Shown here: in pieces, positions 30,467-38,977 of the stretch
Numbering within the stretch: the first letter of the stretch is position 1
How the letters are laid out: the number at the start of each line of letters is the position of its first letter
The notes under the pieces: model-generated
The model's database searches: none
Told to the model about the DNA's origin: nothing
Seen by the model: only the letters and a program-made list of their open reading frames with translations
Virus record (IMG/VR): IMGVR_UViG_3300021478_000015
Coordinates: 92,984-156,983 of that record
Reading direction: 5' to 3' (one strand)
Length of the DNA stretch: 64,000 nucleotides
Source: a virus
Program-made: the position numbers and the translations under genes

Positions 30467-33400
30467 ATGCCTGGCGGCCGTGTTTACAGCCTCACCTTCA
30501 ATCGTAACTACGGCCCGCCGGTAGACGTTGGGATAGCCCCTTTAGCGGCCTCGGCCGGGATGACCATCGGGGCCACCGTCACCGAGATCGCAGCGGTGGC
30601 CATGGCGGGTTCGGCGGCCCTGCAGGTGGCCAGTACCACGCTGGTCGCAGGCAGCAAGATGGCCACGCTCACCGACGCCTTCACCACGGCCGGAGCCCCC
30701 GATTCCACCAAGTGGTTGCCCTACGCCAGTGCCGGGGTCACGGTGGCCAACTCGGGCGGAGCGTTGAGCGTCAGCCTGCCCGCCAATGCCGCCATAGGCG
30801 TCGGCGGGGGGATCTACTCCGGCACCGCGGCCCAGCCCAACGGGAGCTACTACGACCTGACCGAGAGCTACGCCCTGTTCCAGATGACCAGCGCCGGGAA
30901 CCAGGCTGACACCACCCATCAGGCCCTGGTCACCTTCATGCTCTACGACCAGGACGGCAACGACTTTGGCTGGGCCGTCCAGGGCAACCAGATCTTCTGG
31001 CTGGACCAGGACGGCGTCCATCAGAATCCCCAGCCCTACAACGCCGCCACCTATCAGTGGTTGCGGATCCGCGAGCACGCCGGGACCACCTATTTCGACT
31101 ACAGCGCGAACGGCAACATCTGGTCGAACTTCGCCGCCGTCCCGGACAGCACCTGGATCTATCCACCCCGGTACCTGCAGCCCACCTTTCAGTTCGACTC
31201 GCAGGCGGGCTCGGGGCTGGTGGCCCAGAGCGCCACCTTCGACAACTTCAACCTGCCTCCGGCCGCGGCCGTGCCTATGTCAGGGACCGCCGGGATGACC
31301 ATCGGTGGGGCCGTCACCAAGGTGGCGGCGACCTCCTTGGCCGCTACTGCCGGGATGACCGTAACCCCGGCGACGGCGACCGTAACGGCCTCCGTCTTTG
31401 CTCCCACCCATCTGCTGACCGCCGCCGATGCGGACTTCGAGACCGGCGTGGGCTCCTGGGCTCCCCTCCAATACTGCAATGTGGCCCAGACCACGGCCGT
31501 GGCCCATACCGGCTCGGGAGCGCTGGCCATCACCTCGACAACGGCCACCTCGGGGCTCACCGCTTGGCCGACGCGCTACGCCGTTACCCCCGGCCAGATC
31601 TACAAGGCCAGCTTCTGGGCCATGGCCGCCACCAACGCCCGCAACGTGCAATGCCAACTGGTCTTCTACGACGCCAGTCTGGCGGTGATCGCAGGCTCGG
31701 GCGGCACCGCCACCATGGGCGATCAGGTGGGCTCCTGGAATCAGTTCGGGGCTCCACCGATAGCGGTCGCTCCACCCAACGCGGTCTATGCCGCGGTGCT
31801 GTTTGTTGGCTTCGGGGCGATTCCCGTCAACGAAGTCCACTACATCGACACCGTCACCCTTGATCAGCAACCGGGGGGTGTGGCCGCTCTGACGGTCGGG
31901 GCCATCGACATCACGGGTTCTCCCGATCTGCTATCGGCGGAGTCGTCTGGGTTCGAGGGCGGCACCACCGGTAACTGGAGTGGCACCGGGGGGCTGACGC
32001 TCACCAACATCACCTCGCAGGCCCATTCGGGCACTCACGCCCTGCAGATCTCCGCCACTCAGCCTGTCGGGACGGTCCAGGCCAAGCAGTCCACAACCAT
32101 CCCGGTGACCCCTGGCTCGGCCTATGTCTTCAGCGGCTGGGCCATGGCCGGTTCGGCTTCGCTCACATCCGCCTTTTTACAGATCTCTTGGCTGACGGCG
32201 GCTCAGGCTCCGATCAGTACGACCAACGGAGTATCCACGCCGATCTCGACCTCGGCATGGGCATATCTGACCGTTAGTGATGTCGCTCCACCTACCGCGG
32301 CCTATGCTCAAATACAGATCAACTGGCCGGTCACATCCGCCAATCTACCGATTTACTGGGATGACTTTAGCTTCGCCTCGGTACTGGTCAGCATGGGCGC
32401 AGTCAATGTGCTGGCCACCGACGACTCGACCTTCGAGGGCGGCACCGCTGGATCCTGGATCAATGTGTCCGGTACCACCGTGGCTAATACTACCGCGGTG
32501 GCCTCAAGTGGTACTCATGCTCTTGCTATCACCGCCACCGGTACCGGGGGTGGCCAGATTTCGACATCACATACGCTTTATCCAGCCATTGCTGGGGTTA
32601 GTTACACGGCCAGTTTGGATTCTCAGGCGGCGACGATTCCTCGGGTTGTTTCTTGTATATTGAACTTCTACAACAATGCGGGAGGTTTTCTAGGTTCTTA
32701 TACCAGTCCGCAACTCCCAGATAATACCTGGGTCAGGGTAACCGTATCGGGTGTTGCTCTGGCGAATACTGCCTATGTGGGAGTAGGTTGGAATAATAAC
32801 AACAATGTCAGTGTCAATGGCGAAGTCCATTACATCGACAATGTCAGCCTTTATCAGACGGCTGGTGCGCTAGCCAAACTGAGCATAACGCCAACGGTCA
32901 AAGAGGTCGCCACTGTTGCTCAGTCGGGCACGGCGGGGTTGAGCATCGATACCTCGGTCACCGAAGTGGCTACGGCTCCTCTGAGCGCCAATGCCAGTCT
33001 GGCGGTGAGTGGTGCTCAGGTCACCGAAGTGGCCGCGGCTCCATTGGCCGCTTCGGCAGGCATGTTCGTGGCCACCACCGGCCTGCAGGTGGCCAGCATC
33101 ACCCTGGCCGGAGGCGCAACGCTCAACATCAGTGGCCTCTTGACCGAGACCGCCAGCGTGGCCGAGGCGGCCAACGCCAGCATGGTCGTCACCGTCGCCT
33201 CCAAGACCATCACCGGCACCCCCATCCTGGGCTTGGCCCTCAACGTGCTGGTGGGCGACGACTCCTCCTTCGAGAGCGGCAGCACCGGCACCTGGCAAGG
33301 CCAGAACACCACCGTGGCCAACACCACTGCCGTGGCCCAGAGCGGCACCCACTCCCTGGCCATCACCGCCACCACCACCTCGGGGGGCTCGGCCTCCACG

Positions 33401-36118
33401 GCCTGGAACCTCTACCCGGCTATCGCGGGCAATACCTACGCCGCCAACCTGGGCTCGCTGGCGGCCACCACGCCCCGCAGCTTCATGGTCCAGATCGTTT
33501 TCTTCGACGCTGGATCGAACGTGGTGGGCTCACTCAACGGGGTACCCGCCACCAATCAGACCGGCTCTACCTGGACCATCGCCTCCGCCCAGGGAGTGGC
33601 TCCAGCGGGCTCGGTCTGGATGGCGGTCTACTGGCGCAACAACACGGGCGTGAGCGCCATAGGCGAGGTTCACTACATCGACCTCGTCGTCCTGAAGCAG
33701 AACTTCGGGGCGGTGGCCGGACTCAGCATCGGCACCCCGGTCATCTCCAGGACCGCCTCCGTCCCTCTGGCCGCCACCACGGGCATGGCCATTGGAGGCA
33801 AGGTCTCCGAGGTTGCATCCGTCCCTCTGGTCGGGAGCGCAGCCCTCACGGTCATACCCGTATGGCCGAAGGTGGAGGTGCTGAGGGATGCCTTCAATGT
33901 GAATGGCCCACCAGATCCGACCAAGTGGGTCATGTATGCCCCGTCTGGTCCGGATCCCGCGGCTGGTGGCGCTGATATTCCCACCGTGGTCAACCAGCAA
34001 GTGCAGTGGACGACCGGTGGTTATTACACGGGATTAGCTTCGGCCCAACCATACACCTTGATCGAGAGTCACATACTCTTCAATCTGGTCAACGCTGGAG
34101 ACCAAAGTGTTAGCAGTGACTTGGAACTCTATTTGATGATGACCAACCGGGTACACAATCCGACCCTCTACAACGAGATTAACTGGTACATCAACGAAGG
34201 GAAGATCTACTCCAGCGTCTATGTCAACAACAACCAAGTACCCTGCGGTCCACCAGGAGGCGTCACCTTCGATCCGGTGGCGCATGCCTGGTTACGGTTT
34301 CGGGAGACGGGCGGCACGATCTACTTTGACACCTCGGCGGATGGGCTTGTCTGGACCAACTTCGCCAGCACTCCTGACATACCTGAGGTAGCCCAACTCA
34401 ACCTACTTCTCCAAGCCGGTACCTGGAGCTATCCCTCAACCCATAACGCGGTTGTCGCCTTTGACAACGTCAATAATCCACCTCCAGTTCTCGGTGGAGT
34501 ACAGCAGTCGGCTACCTCGGGCCTGAGCATGACCGTTCAGAGCACCTTCTTGGCCTCGATGGATCTGGAGGCCGATGCCTACCTGAACGTCAAGTTCAAG
34601 GCCAATACTCTCCAGGACAACTTCAACAGCGGAGTGCTTGATCCAAACAAGTGGTGGTTTGATGACGTAAGCGACGGCTATGGCGGCAAGGTCCAGATCG
34701 TCAATGGACAGGTCAACATCTCCACTGATCTCACCGCCTCGTATCCTGACCTGGAGGCCATGGGTGGTTACGATCTCACCGAGTCGAATATCACGCTTGA
34801 ACTGGCCAGCGCCGGTAATCAGAACCTGGCCTCATTGCAAGTGTGGATCATCGATGCCGGAGCAGGATGGTTCCTGCAGAACAATACTCTTACGGCTTAT
34901 CTGGGCAATGTAACCGAAGTTGGTAATCCGCCTTACGGTCCTCGTTGGACTGGTGCTTACAATCCGGCTGTCCATAAGTGGTTTCGGGTGCGAGAAACGA
35001 GTGGCACGCTCTATTGGGACTACTCACCGGACGGCTTGGCCTGGACGAACGCCTGGAGTCAGGCCACTCCTGCTCCCACCGACCTGGATATGACCAATGT
35101 CTATCCCTCCATGCTGGTGAACACCGGGGCCGAGGCCTCGACCACCACGGTCATCTGGGACAACTACAACACCCTCCCGGTGGTCAGCGCGGCCGCCGTG
35201 GTGATGTCCGCCAGCGCGGCCATGACCACGGGGACCGCCACCATCTCCAGGACGGCCTCGGTCCCCCTGGCGGCCAGCGCTGGGATGACCATCGGGGCCT
35301 CGATCACCCAGCTTGCCAACGTGGTTTTGGCCGGTGGGGCCACCCTCAATGTCTCGGCCCTGGTCACCGAGGTGGCTGCGGTGCCCATGGCGGCCACGGG
35401 CAGCCTGAGCGCGGCTGGGATCATCACCAAGCTGGGCACAGTCTCCTTGACGGCCACCGCCGGATTGACGGTGGCGGCTGCGGTCACCGAGCAGGCCACT
35501 GTGGCCATGGCGGCCACCACCGGGATGGTGACCTCCACCGCCATCATCGGGTTTGTCATCTGGTCAGGCTCCACCACCCTAACGGTGGGGGCGCAGGTCA
35601 CCGAGCTAGCTGCGGTGCCCCTGGTGGCCTCTGCCGCCCTGAACGTGACGGTGGTGGTCCAACAGGTCGGTCTGGTCTCCATGACCGCCAGCGCCGCTCT
35701 CAGCGTGACCGGGATATTCCTGGTCCAGTTTGGGACCATTTCTCTGTCGGCCACGGCCGGTCTCATCGTGGGTCCCACCGTCAAAGAGATCGCCTCGGTC
35801 ATCCTGTCGGCTCAGGCCGGTCTCACCACCACTGGCATCGCGGTAGAGATCGCCTTTGTCTCCATGACCGCTCAGGCCGGTCTGGTCTTGACTGGCGTGA
35901 CCACCGAGATCGCGGCCATCGCCTTCTTGACGGCCACCGCCACCCTCTTCAGTGGCACCGTCGAGGAGTTCGCCTCAGTACGCCTGTCGGCCACCACCGG
36001 CATGACCGTCGTCGGTAGCGCCATCGCCATAGTCTTCGTTTTCAGGGATCTGGTTCGAGCCCAGGCGCAGCTTTATCCTTATCCTGCAGTAGGTGCCACG
36101 CCCGAGACCTCGGGCTGA
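30467..36118 (+). CDS. Giant modular tail fibre with lectin and CBM-like domains
   Basis: The 1883-residue protein is a chain of beta modules. Three concanavalin/LamG-like domains lie at about residues 68-265 (DAFTTAGAPDSTKW), 1137-1342 (DAFNVNGPPDPTKWV) and 1382-1570 (DNFNSGVLDPNKWW). Four CBM4/9-like domains lie at about 315-473, 485-642, 648-798 and 923-1078, each with FE(T/G/S)G near the start, a SGxxALxI phrase and HYID or YWDD near the end. Between and after them runs a 20-25-residue repeat of the type VxEVAxVPLxAxAGLxVxG, most extensive at 1575-1855. It ends FRDLVRAQAQLYPYPAVGATP. The module CBM3 (32400-32900) and lectin 2 are visibly AT-richer than neighbours, suggesting module exchange. 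It is very likely a receptor-binding fibre or head/tail appendage that recognises surface polysaccharide. Confidence 0.75.
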   Translation: MPGGRVYSLTFNRNYGPPVDVGIAPLAASAGMTIGATVTEIAAVAMAGSAALQVASTTLVAGSKMATLTDAFTTAGAPDSTKWLPYASAGVTVANSGGALSVSLPANAAIGVGGGIYSGTAAQPNGSYYDLTESYALFQMTSAGNQADTTHQALVTFMLYDQDGNDFGWAVQGNQIFWLDQDGVHQNPQPYNAATYQWLRIREHAGTTYFDYSANGNIWSNFAAVPDSTWIYPPRYLQPTFQFDSQAGSGLVAQSATFDNFNLPPAAAVPMSGTAGMTIGGAVTKVAATSLAATAGMTVTPATATVTASVFAPTHLLTAADADFETGVGSWAPLQYCNVAQTTAVAHTGSGALAITSTTATSGLTAWPTRYAVTPGQIYKASFWAMAATNARNVQCQLVFYDASLAVIAGSGGTATMGDQVGSWNQFGAPPIAVAPPNAVYAAVLFVGFGAIPVNEVHYIDTVTLDQQPGGVAALTVGAIDITGSPDLLSAESSGFEGGTTGNWSGTGGLTLTNITSQAHSGTHALQISATQPVGTVQAKQSTTIPVTPGSAYVFSGWAMAGSASLTSAFLQISWLTAAQAPISTTNGVSTPISTSAWAYLTVSDVAPPTAAYAQIQINWPVTSANLPIYWDDFSFASVLVSMGAVNVLATDDSTFEGGTAGSWINVSGTTVANTTAVASSGTHALAITATGTGGGQISTSHTLYPAIAGVSYTASLDSQAATIPRVVSCILNFYNNAGGFLGSYTSPQLPDNTWVRVTVSGVALANTAYVGVGWNNNNNVSVNGEVHYIDNVSLYQTAGALAKLSITPTVKEVATVAQSGTAGLSIDTSVTEVATAPLSANASLAVSGAQVTEVAAAPLAASAGMFVATTGLQVASITLAGGATLNISGLLTETASVAEAANASMVVTVASKTITGTPILGLALNVLVGDDSSFESGSTGTWQGQNTTVANTTAVAQSGTHSLAITATTTSGGSASTAWNLYPAIAGNTYAANLGSLAATTPRSFMVQIVFFDAGSNVVGSLNGVPATNQTGSTWTIASAQGVAPAGSVWMAVYWRNNTGVSAIGEVHYIDLVVLKQNFGAVAGLSIGTPVISRTASVPLAATTGMAIGGKVSEVASVPLVGSAALTVIPVWPKVEVLRDAFNVNGPPDPTKWVMYAPSGPDPAAGGADIPTVVNQQVQWTTGGYYTGLASAQPYTLIESHILFNLVNAGDQSVSSDLELYLMMTNRVHNPTLYNEINWYINEGKIYSSVYVNNNQVPCGPPGGVTFDPVAHAWLRFRETGGTIYFDTSADGLVWTNFASTPDIPEVAQLNLLLQAGTWSYPSTHNAVVAFDNVNNPPPVLGGVQQSATSGLSMTVQSTFLASMDLEADAYLNVKFKANTLQDNFNSGVLDPNKWWFDDVSDGYGGKVQIVNGQVNISTDLTASYPDLEAMGGYDLTESNITLELASAGNQNLASLQVWIIDAGAGWFLQNNTLTAYLGNVTEVGNPPYGPRWTGAYNPAVHKWFRVRETSGTLYWDYSPDGLAWTNAWSQATPAPTDLDMTNVYPSMLVNTGAEASTTTVIWDNYNTLPVVSAAAVVMSASAAMTTGTATISRTASVPLAASAGMTIGASITQLANVVLAGGATLNVSALVTEVAAVPMAATGSLSAAGIITKLGTVSLTATAGLTVAAAVTEQATVAMAATTGMVTSTAIIGFVIWSGSTTLTVGAQVTELAAVPLVASAALNVTVVVQQVGLVSMTASAALSVTGIFLVQFGTISLSATAGLIVGPTVKEIASVILSAQAGLTTTGIAVEIAFVSMTAQAGLVLTGVTTEIAAIAFLTATATLFSGTVEEFASVRLSATTGMTVVGSAIAIVFVFRDLVRAQAQLYPYPAVGATPETSG
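35190..36030 (+). repeat. Run of about twelve degenerate beta-strand repeats in the giant fibre
   Basis: The protein phrase (S/A)AxAxLxVxxxVxEVAxVxLxA recurs every 20-25 residues, for example SLTATAGLTVAAAVTEQATV and ILSAQAGLTTTGIAVEIAFV. The DNA repeats are diverged. The regular hydrophobic alternation predicts a stacked beta solenoid or a shaft. The same repeat connects the lectin modules earlier in the gene (for example at about 31270-31390 and 32870-33200). Confidence 0.7.
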
Positions 36119-36132
36119 GTCTGGAGGCCCCC

Positions 36133-37065
36133 ATGTCCGTCCTGCCCAACCCTGCACCGGGTCCTCCTCCGGCCAACCTGGAGGACTACGTCTACGTCTC
36201 CCAGGGCGGCAACGATCAGGTGGGCATCATCATCAACATCGGCGGAGTCCCCACCGACCCCGATGGCGGCCTGGTCCTGGTGGCCATGACCCCGGACACG
36301 GCCGGGGCCGGGCCGGTCTTCTCCGGCAACGAAGCTGTGCGCCAGTACACCGGGGCTTACACCTACACCTTCCTGTCCACCGACACCGCCACCGCGGGCC
36401 ATTACCACCTGGCCTGGACCTACCAGATCCAGGGCGTCCCCGACACCTTCATGACCCCCATCGAGGTCGGCCCGTACAACCCGGCCTACGACGTGCTGCC
36501 GCCCGAGGCCAAGGCCATTGTGAATCTGGTCTGGGCCAAGTTCGAGGACATCTACGACTCCCAGTTCGGCGGCCCTCACCTGCAGAGCTACTTCCAGAGT
36601 CACTTCTCCCGCGGTCGCATGGCCCAGCTACTGCAGATCACCATCCTGCAGATCAACACCACCATGCAGCCGGTTAACAGCTACTCCATCGCCGGGCCTC
36701 TCTCCGATCCCAACGCCCCGCCCATGGGGCCAGAGTTCCCCTACCAGCAATGGTCCGGGCTGCTGGTGGCCGGGCTGTCCATCGAGACCATCAAGCACCT
36801 GATGCGCTCCTACGTGGAGGAGCCCCTGGGCGAGAACGTGACCGCGGCCCGCATGACCCGGCGGGACTACCTCGATCGCTGGGGCACCATCCTGGGCACC
36901 GAGCAGGAGGCCTACAACCAGATGCTGGAGGTGTTCAAGATTCGCCAGATGTTCACCTTGCAGCCACGGGTGCTGGTCTCGGGTGGGGTGTTCGGCAACT
37001 TTGGCCCCACTCGATTGATGGGCAACGCCGCGGCCCGGCCCCGCTACTGGACGAGGTGGTACTGA
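36133..37065 (+). CDS. Head-tail connector-region structural protein (possible adaptor)
   Basis: The 310-residue protein has a beta-sandwich-like first part (DYVYVSQGGNDQVGIIINIGGVP; YTFLSTDTATAGHYHLAWTYQ) and a helical second part (LPPEAKAIVNLVWAKFEDIY; RRDYLDRWGTILGTEQEAYNQMLEVFKIRQM) ending VLVSGGVFGNFGPTRLMG. The first gene after the fibre block and the first of four proteins before the sheath, it occupies the place of a head-tail adaptor in the canonical order. That assignment is positional inference. Confidence 0.55.
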   Translation: MSVLPNPAPGPPPANLEDYVYVSQGGNDQVGIIINIGGVPTDPDGGLVLVAMTPDTAGAGPVFSGNEAVRQYTGAYTYTFLSTDTATAGHYHLAWTYQIQGVPDTFMTPIEVGPYNPAYDVLPPEAKAIVNLVWAKFEDIYDSQFGGPHLQSYFQSHFSRGRMAQLLQITILQINTTMQPVNSYSIAGPLSDPNAPPMGPEFPYQQWSGLLVAGLSIETIKHLMRSYVEEPLGENVTAARMTRRDYLDRWGTILGTEQEAYNQMLEVFKIRQMFTLQPRVLVSGGVFGNFGPTRLMGNAAARPRYWTRWY

Positions 37066-37226
37066 TGCAATGCATCGGTTACGACGAGGATGGAAAGGGC
37101 TTCGATTGTCCCAACGAAGCCGGTACGCCCTGGACACCGATCTGGTGCTTGCCCTGCGATGAGCGCCGTCGAGCCCGTATCACCCGGCAGTTCGCGGACT
37201 TGCAGAGGTCGCTAGATGGAACCTGA
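37065..37226 (+). CDS. Small zinc-ribbon protein
   Basis: The 53-residue protein MQCIGYDEDGKGFDCPNEAG...IWCLPCDERRRARITRQF has four Cys in two pairs (C3, C15; CLPC) and a basic helix, a compact zinc finger typical of small actinophage proteins. Its ATG overlaps the previous TGA by one base. It may be regulatory or structural; no evidence decides. Confidence 0.65.
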   Translation: MQCIGYDEDGKGFDCPNEAGTPWTPIWCLPCDERRRARITRQFADLQRSLDGT

Positions 37227-37440
37227 GAACGACGACTGGATCACCTACACCACCAACTCCTCGAATCTGCCGATCAGCTTCACCGGCAGCAACGCCCAGG
37301 TCACTACGGTGTCCTGGACCTACTACCAGCCTCCCACAGACCCCTCAGCGCCCCCTGCAGGCGTCCGGGAGCCCCGCAGGCCCCTACCGTCCTCCTGGTC
37401 CGGCTCGAACGCTCTGGAGCCCCCGGAGGGCTGTCCCTAG
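37216..37440 (+). CDS. Small hypothetical protein
   Basis: The 74-residue product (MEPENDDWITYTTNSSNLPISF...) has a short beta-type N-terminus and a Pro/Ser/Arg-rich tail. It overlaps the previous gene by 11 bases. Its last codons and stop lie inside a CTGTC/CGAAG element, so the C-terminal residues are partly fixed by that element. Function unknown. Confidence 0.5.
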   Translation: MEPENDDWITYTTNSSNLPISFTGSNAQVTTVSWTYYQPPTDPSAPPAGVREPRRPLPSSWSGSNALEPPEGCP

Positions 37441-37464
37441 CTGGGCCAGAGCAACGAAGGGGTG
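37430..37464 (+). promoter_or_regulatory. CTGTC-24-CGAAG element, copy 7
   Basis: CTGTC starts at 37431, CCAGA at 37446 and CGAAG at 37455, then GGGTG and the ATG at 37465 (GTG at 37462 is an alternative start). The stop of the upstream gene lies inside the element. Confidence 0.7.
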
Positions 37465-37722
37465 ATGAGCACCTCCGAGTCCGGCAGCTTCCGCCACGTC
37501 ACCCAGGTGAACAAATGGTCGGAGGCTCAGACCCAGGCCGCGGCCGAGCACTTCGGGCTCACCCCCGACGAGCTTACCCATGATCAGTTTGTCGAGCTTG
37601 GCTGGATCCCGGAGGAGACGATCGAGGTCGATCACGATCAAGGCATCGTGACCCACACCGATGAACAGGGCCAGAAGCGGATCCTGCACATCGATGAGTG
37701 GAACGCCGAGAAGGGATCCTGA
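37465..37722 (+). CDS. Small hypothetical protein
   Basis: The 85-residue acidic protein (STSESGSFRHVTQVNKWSEAQ...HFGLTPDELTHDQFVELGW) has a helix-turn-helix-like middle and an acidic end (HIDEWNAEKGS), but no clear DNA-binding signature. It follows directly on a CTGTC/CGAAG element and heads a run of tail-type genes. The next gene begins three bases after its stop region. Function unknown. Confidence 0.6.
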   Translation: MSTSESGSFRHVTQVNKWSEAQTQAAAEHFGLTPDELTHDQFVELGWIPEETIEVDHDQGIVTHTDEQGQKRILHIDEWNAEKGS

Positions 37723-37724
37723 GG

Positions 37725-38120
37725 ATGGAGACCACCGTGGGCATCTCCATCATGGAGCAGCTTCTGACCGGTACCGGCTCCCCGGTCCCCTTCGACAATG
37801 TCCATGCTCGCATCGGCCTCGGGGACGGCAACGGCTCGGTGCCGACCGTCTCGGCTGCTGACACCGCCCTCAAGGCCACCACCAACACCGTCTTCCTGCC
37901 CATGAACCCCGGCTACCCCCAGGTGGCCAACGGGGTCATGGTCTGGCAGGGCACAGCCGGGGCCTCCCAGGGCAACTTCGCCTGGAACGAGTGGTGCATC
38001 GACAACGGCAACACCGGGGTCCAGGTGCCGCCGCAACTGTTCAATCACAAGGGAGTGGCCATGGGGACCAAGACCACCGGGACCACCTGGACCTTCCAAG
38101 CCTCGATCACCCAGACGTAG
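37725..38120 (+). CDS. Small tail-type structural protein
   Basis: The 131-residue product begins METTVGISIMEQLLTGTG behind GAGG; an upstream in-frame ATG is inside the preceding gene. It reads as a beta sandwich with phrases such as NVHARIGLGDGNGSVPTVSAADTAL and ANGVMVWQGTAG...NFAWNEWCIDNG, typical of small phage virion proteins. The next gene starts at the base after its stop. Probably part of a virion appendage. Confidence 0.6.
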   Translation: METTVGISIMEQLLTGTGSPVPFDNVHARIGLGDGNGSVPTVSAADTALKATTNTVFLPMNPGYPQVANGVMVWQGTAGASQGNFAWNEWCIDNGNTGVQVPPQLFNHKGVAMGTKTTGTTWTFQASITQT

Positions 38121-38564
38121 ATGCCGTTCACCACCTACTTCGATCAGAAGCTCATCCTGTGGGCCATCGGCCAGATGGCCTACACCCTTCCGGCTACCTT
38201 CTACGTGGGTCTGTCCTCCACCCCGCCATCCCAGATCCGGCAGGGCACCCCGGCCTGGGATTTCAGCGAACCGGCCGGGAACAACTACGCCCGCGTGGCC
38301 GTCCCTAACGACCAGGCTCACTGGGTGCCGCTCGGAGCCCAGCCGCCCACCGGCTACAGCATGACCAACAAGCTGGCCATCACCTACCAGCAGTCCTCCG
38401 GAGCCTGGATCGGCGGAGCCAACCTGCCCTTCTTCGGGCTGTGGGATGCCCTGCTCGGCGGGAATCTCCTGGTCTTCGGGAACTGTCAACCGGCACAGGC
38501 GGTGGGGGCTGGCAATATCACGCTTTCCATCGCCGTGAACGCCTTGACGGCCACCATCAACTAG
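38121..38564 (+). CDS. Tail-fibre-type protein, related to neighbours
   Basis: The 147-residue protein (FTTYFDQKLILWAIGQMAYTLPATFYVGLSSTPPSQ in part) shares the layout of short tail fibre proteins also seen at 24651 and in the next gene: N-terminal helix, then YVGLSST/VALVTAT, a YARVxV strand, and a Gly-rich C-terminus. Likely a small fibre or tip component. Confidence 0.6.
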   Translation: MPFTTYFDQKLILWAIGQMAYTLPATFYVGLSSTPPSQIRQGTPAWDFSEPAGNNYARVAVPNDQAHWVPLGAQPPTGYSMTNKLAITYQQSSGAWIGGANLPFFGLWDALLGGNLLVFGNCQPAQAVGAGNITLSIAVNALTATIN

Positions 38565-38575
38565 AAGGAGTCGGT

Positions 38576-38974
38576 ATGCCCACAGGTGTTTCTGCACCGA
38601 TCGCCAACAGCATGTTGGCCCTGATGTTGAACGGAACAGTGTGGGCCGGATACAACATCATCTTCGCCCAGTTGCATACCGGTCCCCCTGGGCCTAATGG
38701 CACGCTTAGCGTGGCGGCGGAGAGCACACGGGTGTCCTGTGGGGCGGCTCCGGCCTTCGCGGTCCCGGCCAACGGACAAAGCCTGAACAACAACCTGATT
38801 CTTTGGAGCAATGTTATAGCGGCGGAGACCTTCTCCTTTGTCAGCCTGTGGAATGCGGCCACGGCGGGTGTGTTCATAGTCTCTGGCTCCATCACGGCTC
38901 AAGCTATCAATCCCGGCAACAACTTCTCTATTCCTACAGGAGGGCTGGCGATTTCCATACCGCTCGCCAGTTAA
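38576..38974 (+). CDS. Tail-fibre-type protein, related to neighbours
   Basis: The 132-residue protein begins MPTGVSAPIANSMLALMLNG with AAGGAG upstream. It follows the plan of the previous gene (IIFAQLHTGPPGPNG..., ESTRVSCGAAPAF, SFVSLWNAATAGVFIVSG), so the two look like old duplicates. It is probably virion associated. Confidence 0.6.
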   Translation: MPTGVSAPIANSMLALMLNGTVWAGYNIIFAQLHTGPPGPNGTLSVAAESTRVSCGAAPAFAVPANGQSLNNNLILWSNVIAAETFSFVSLWNAATAGVFIVSGSITAQAINPGNNFSIPTGGLAISIPLAS

Positions 38975-38977
38975 TCC

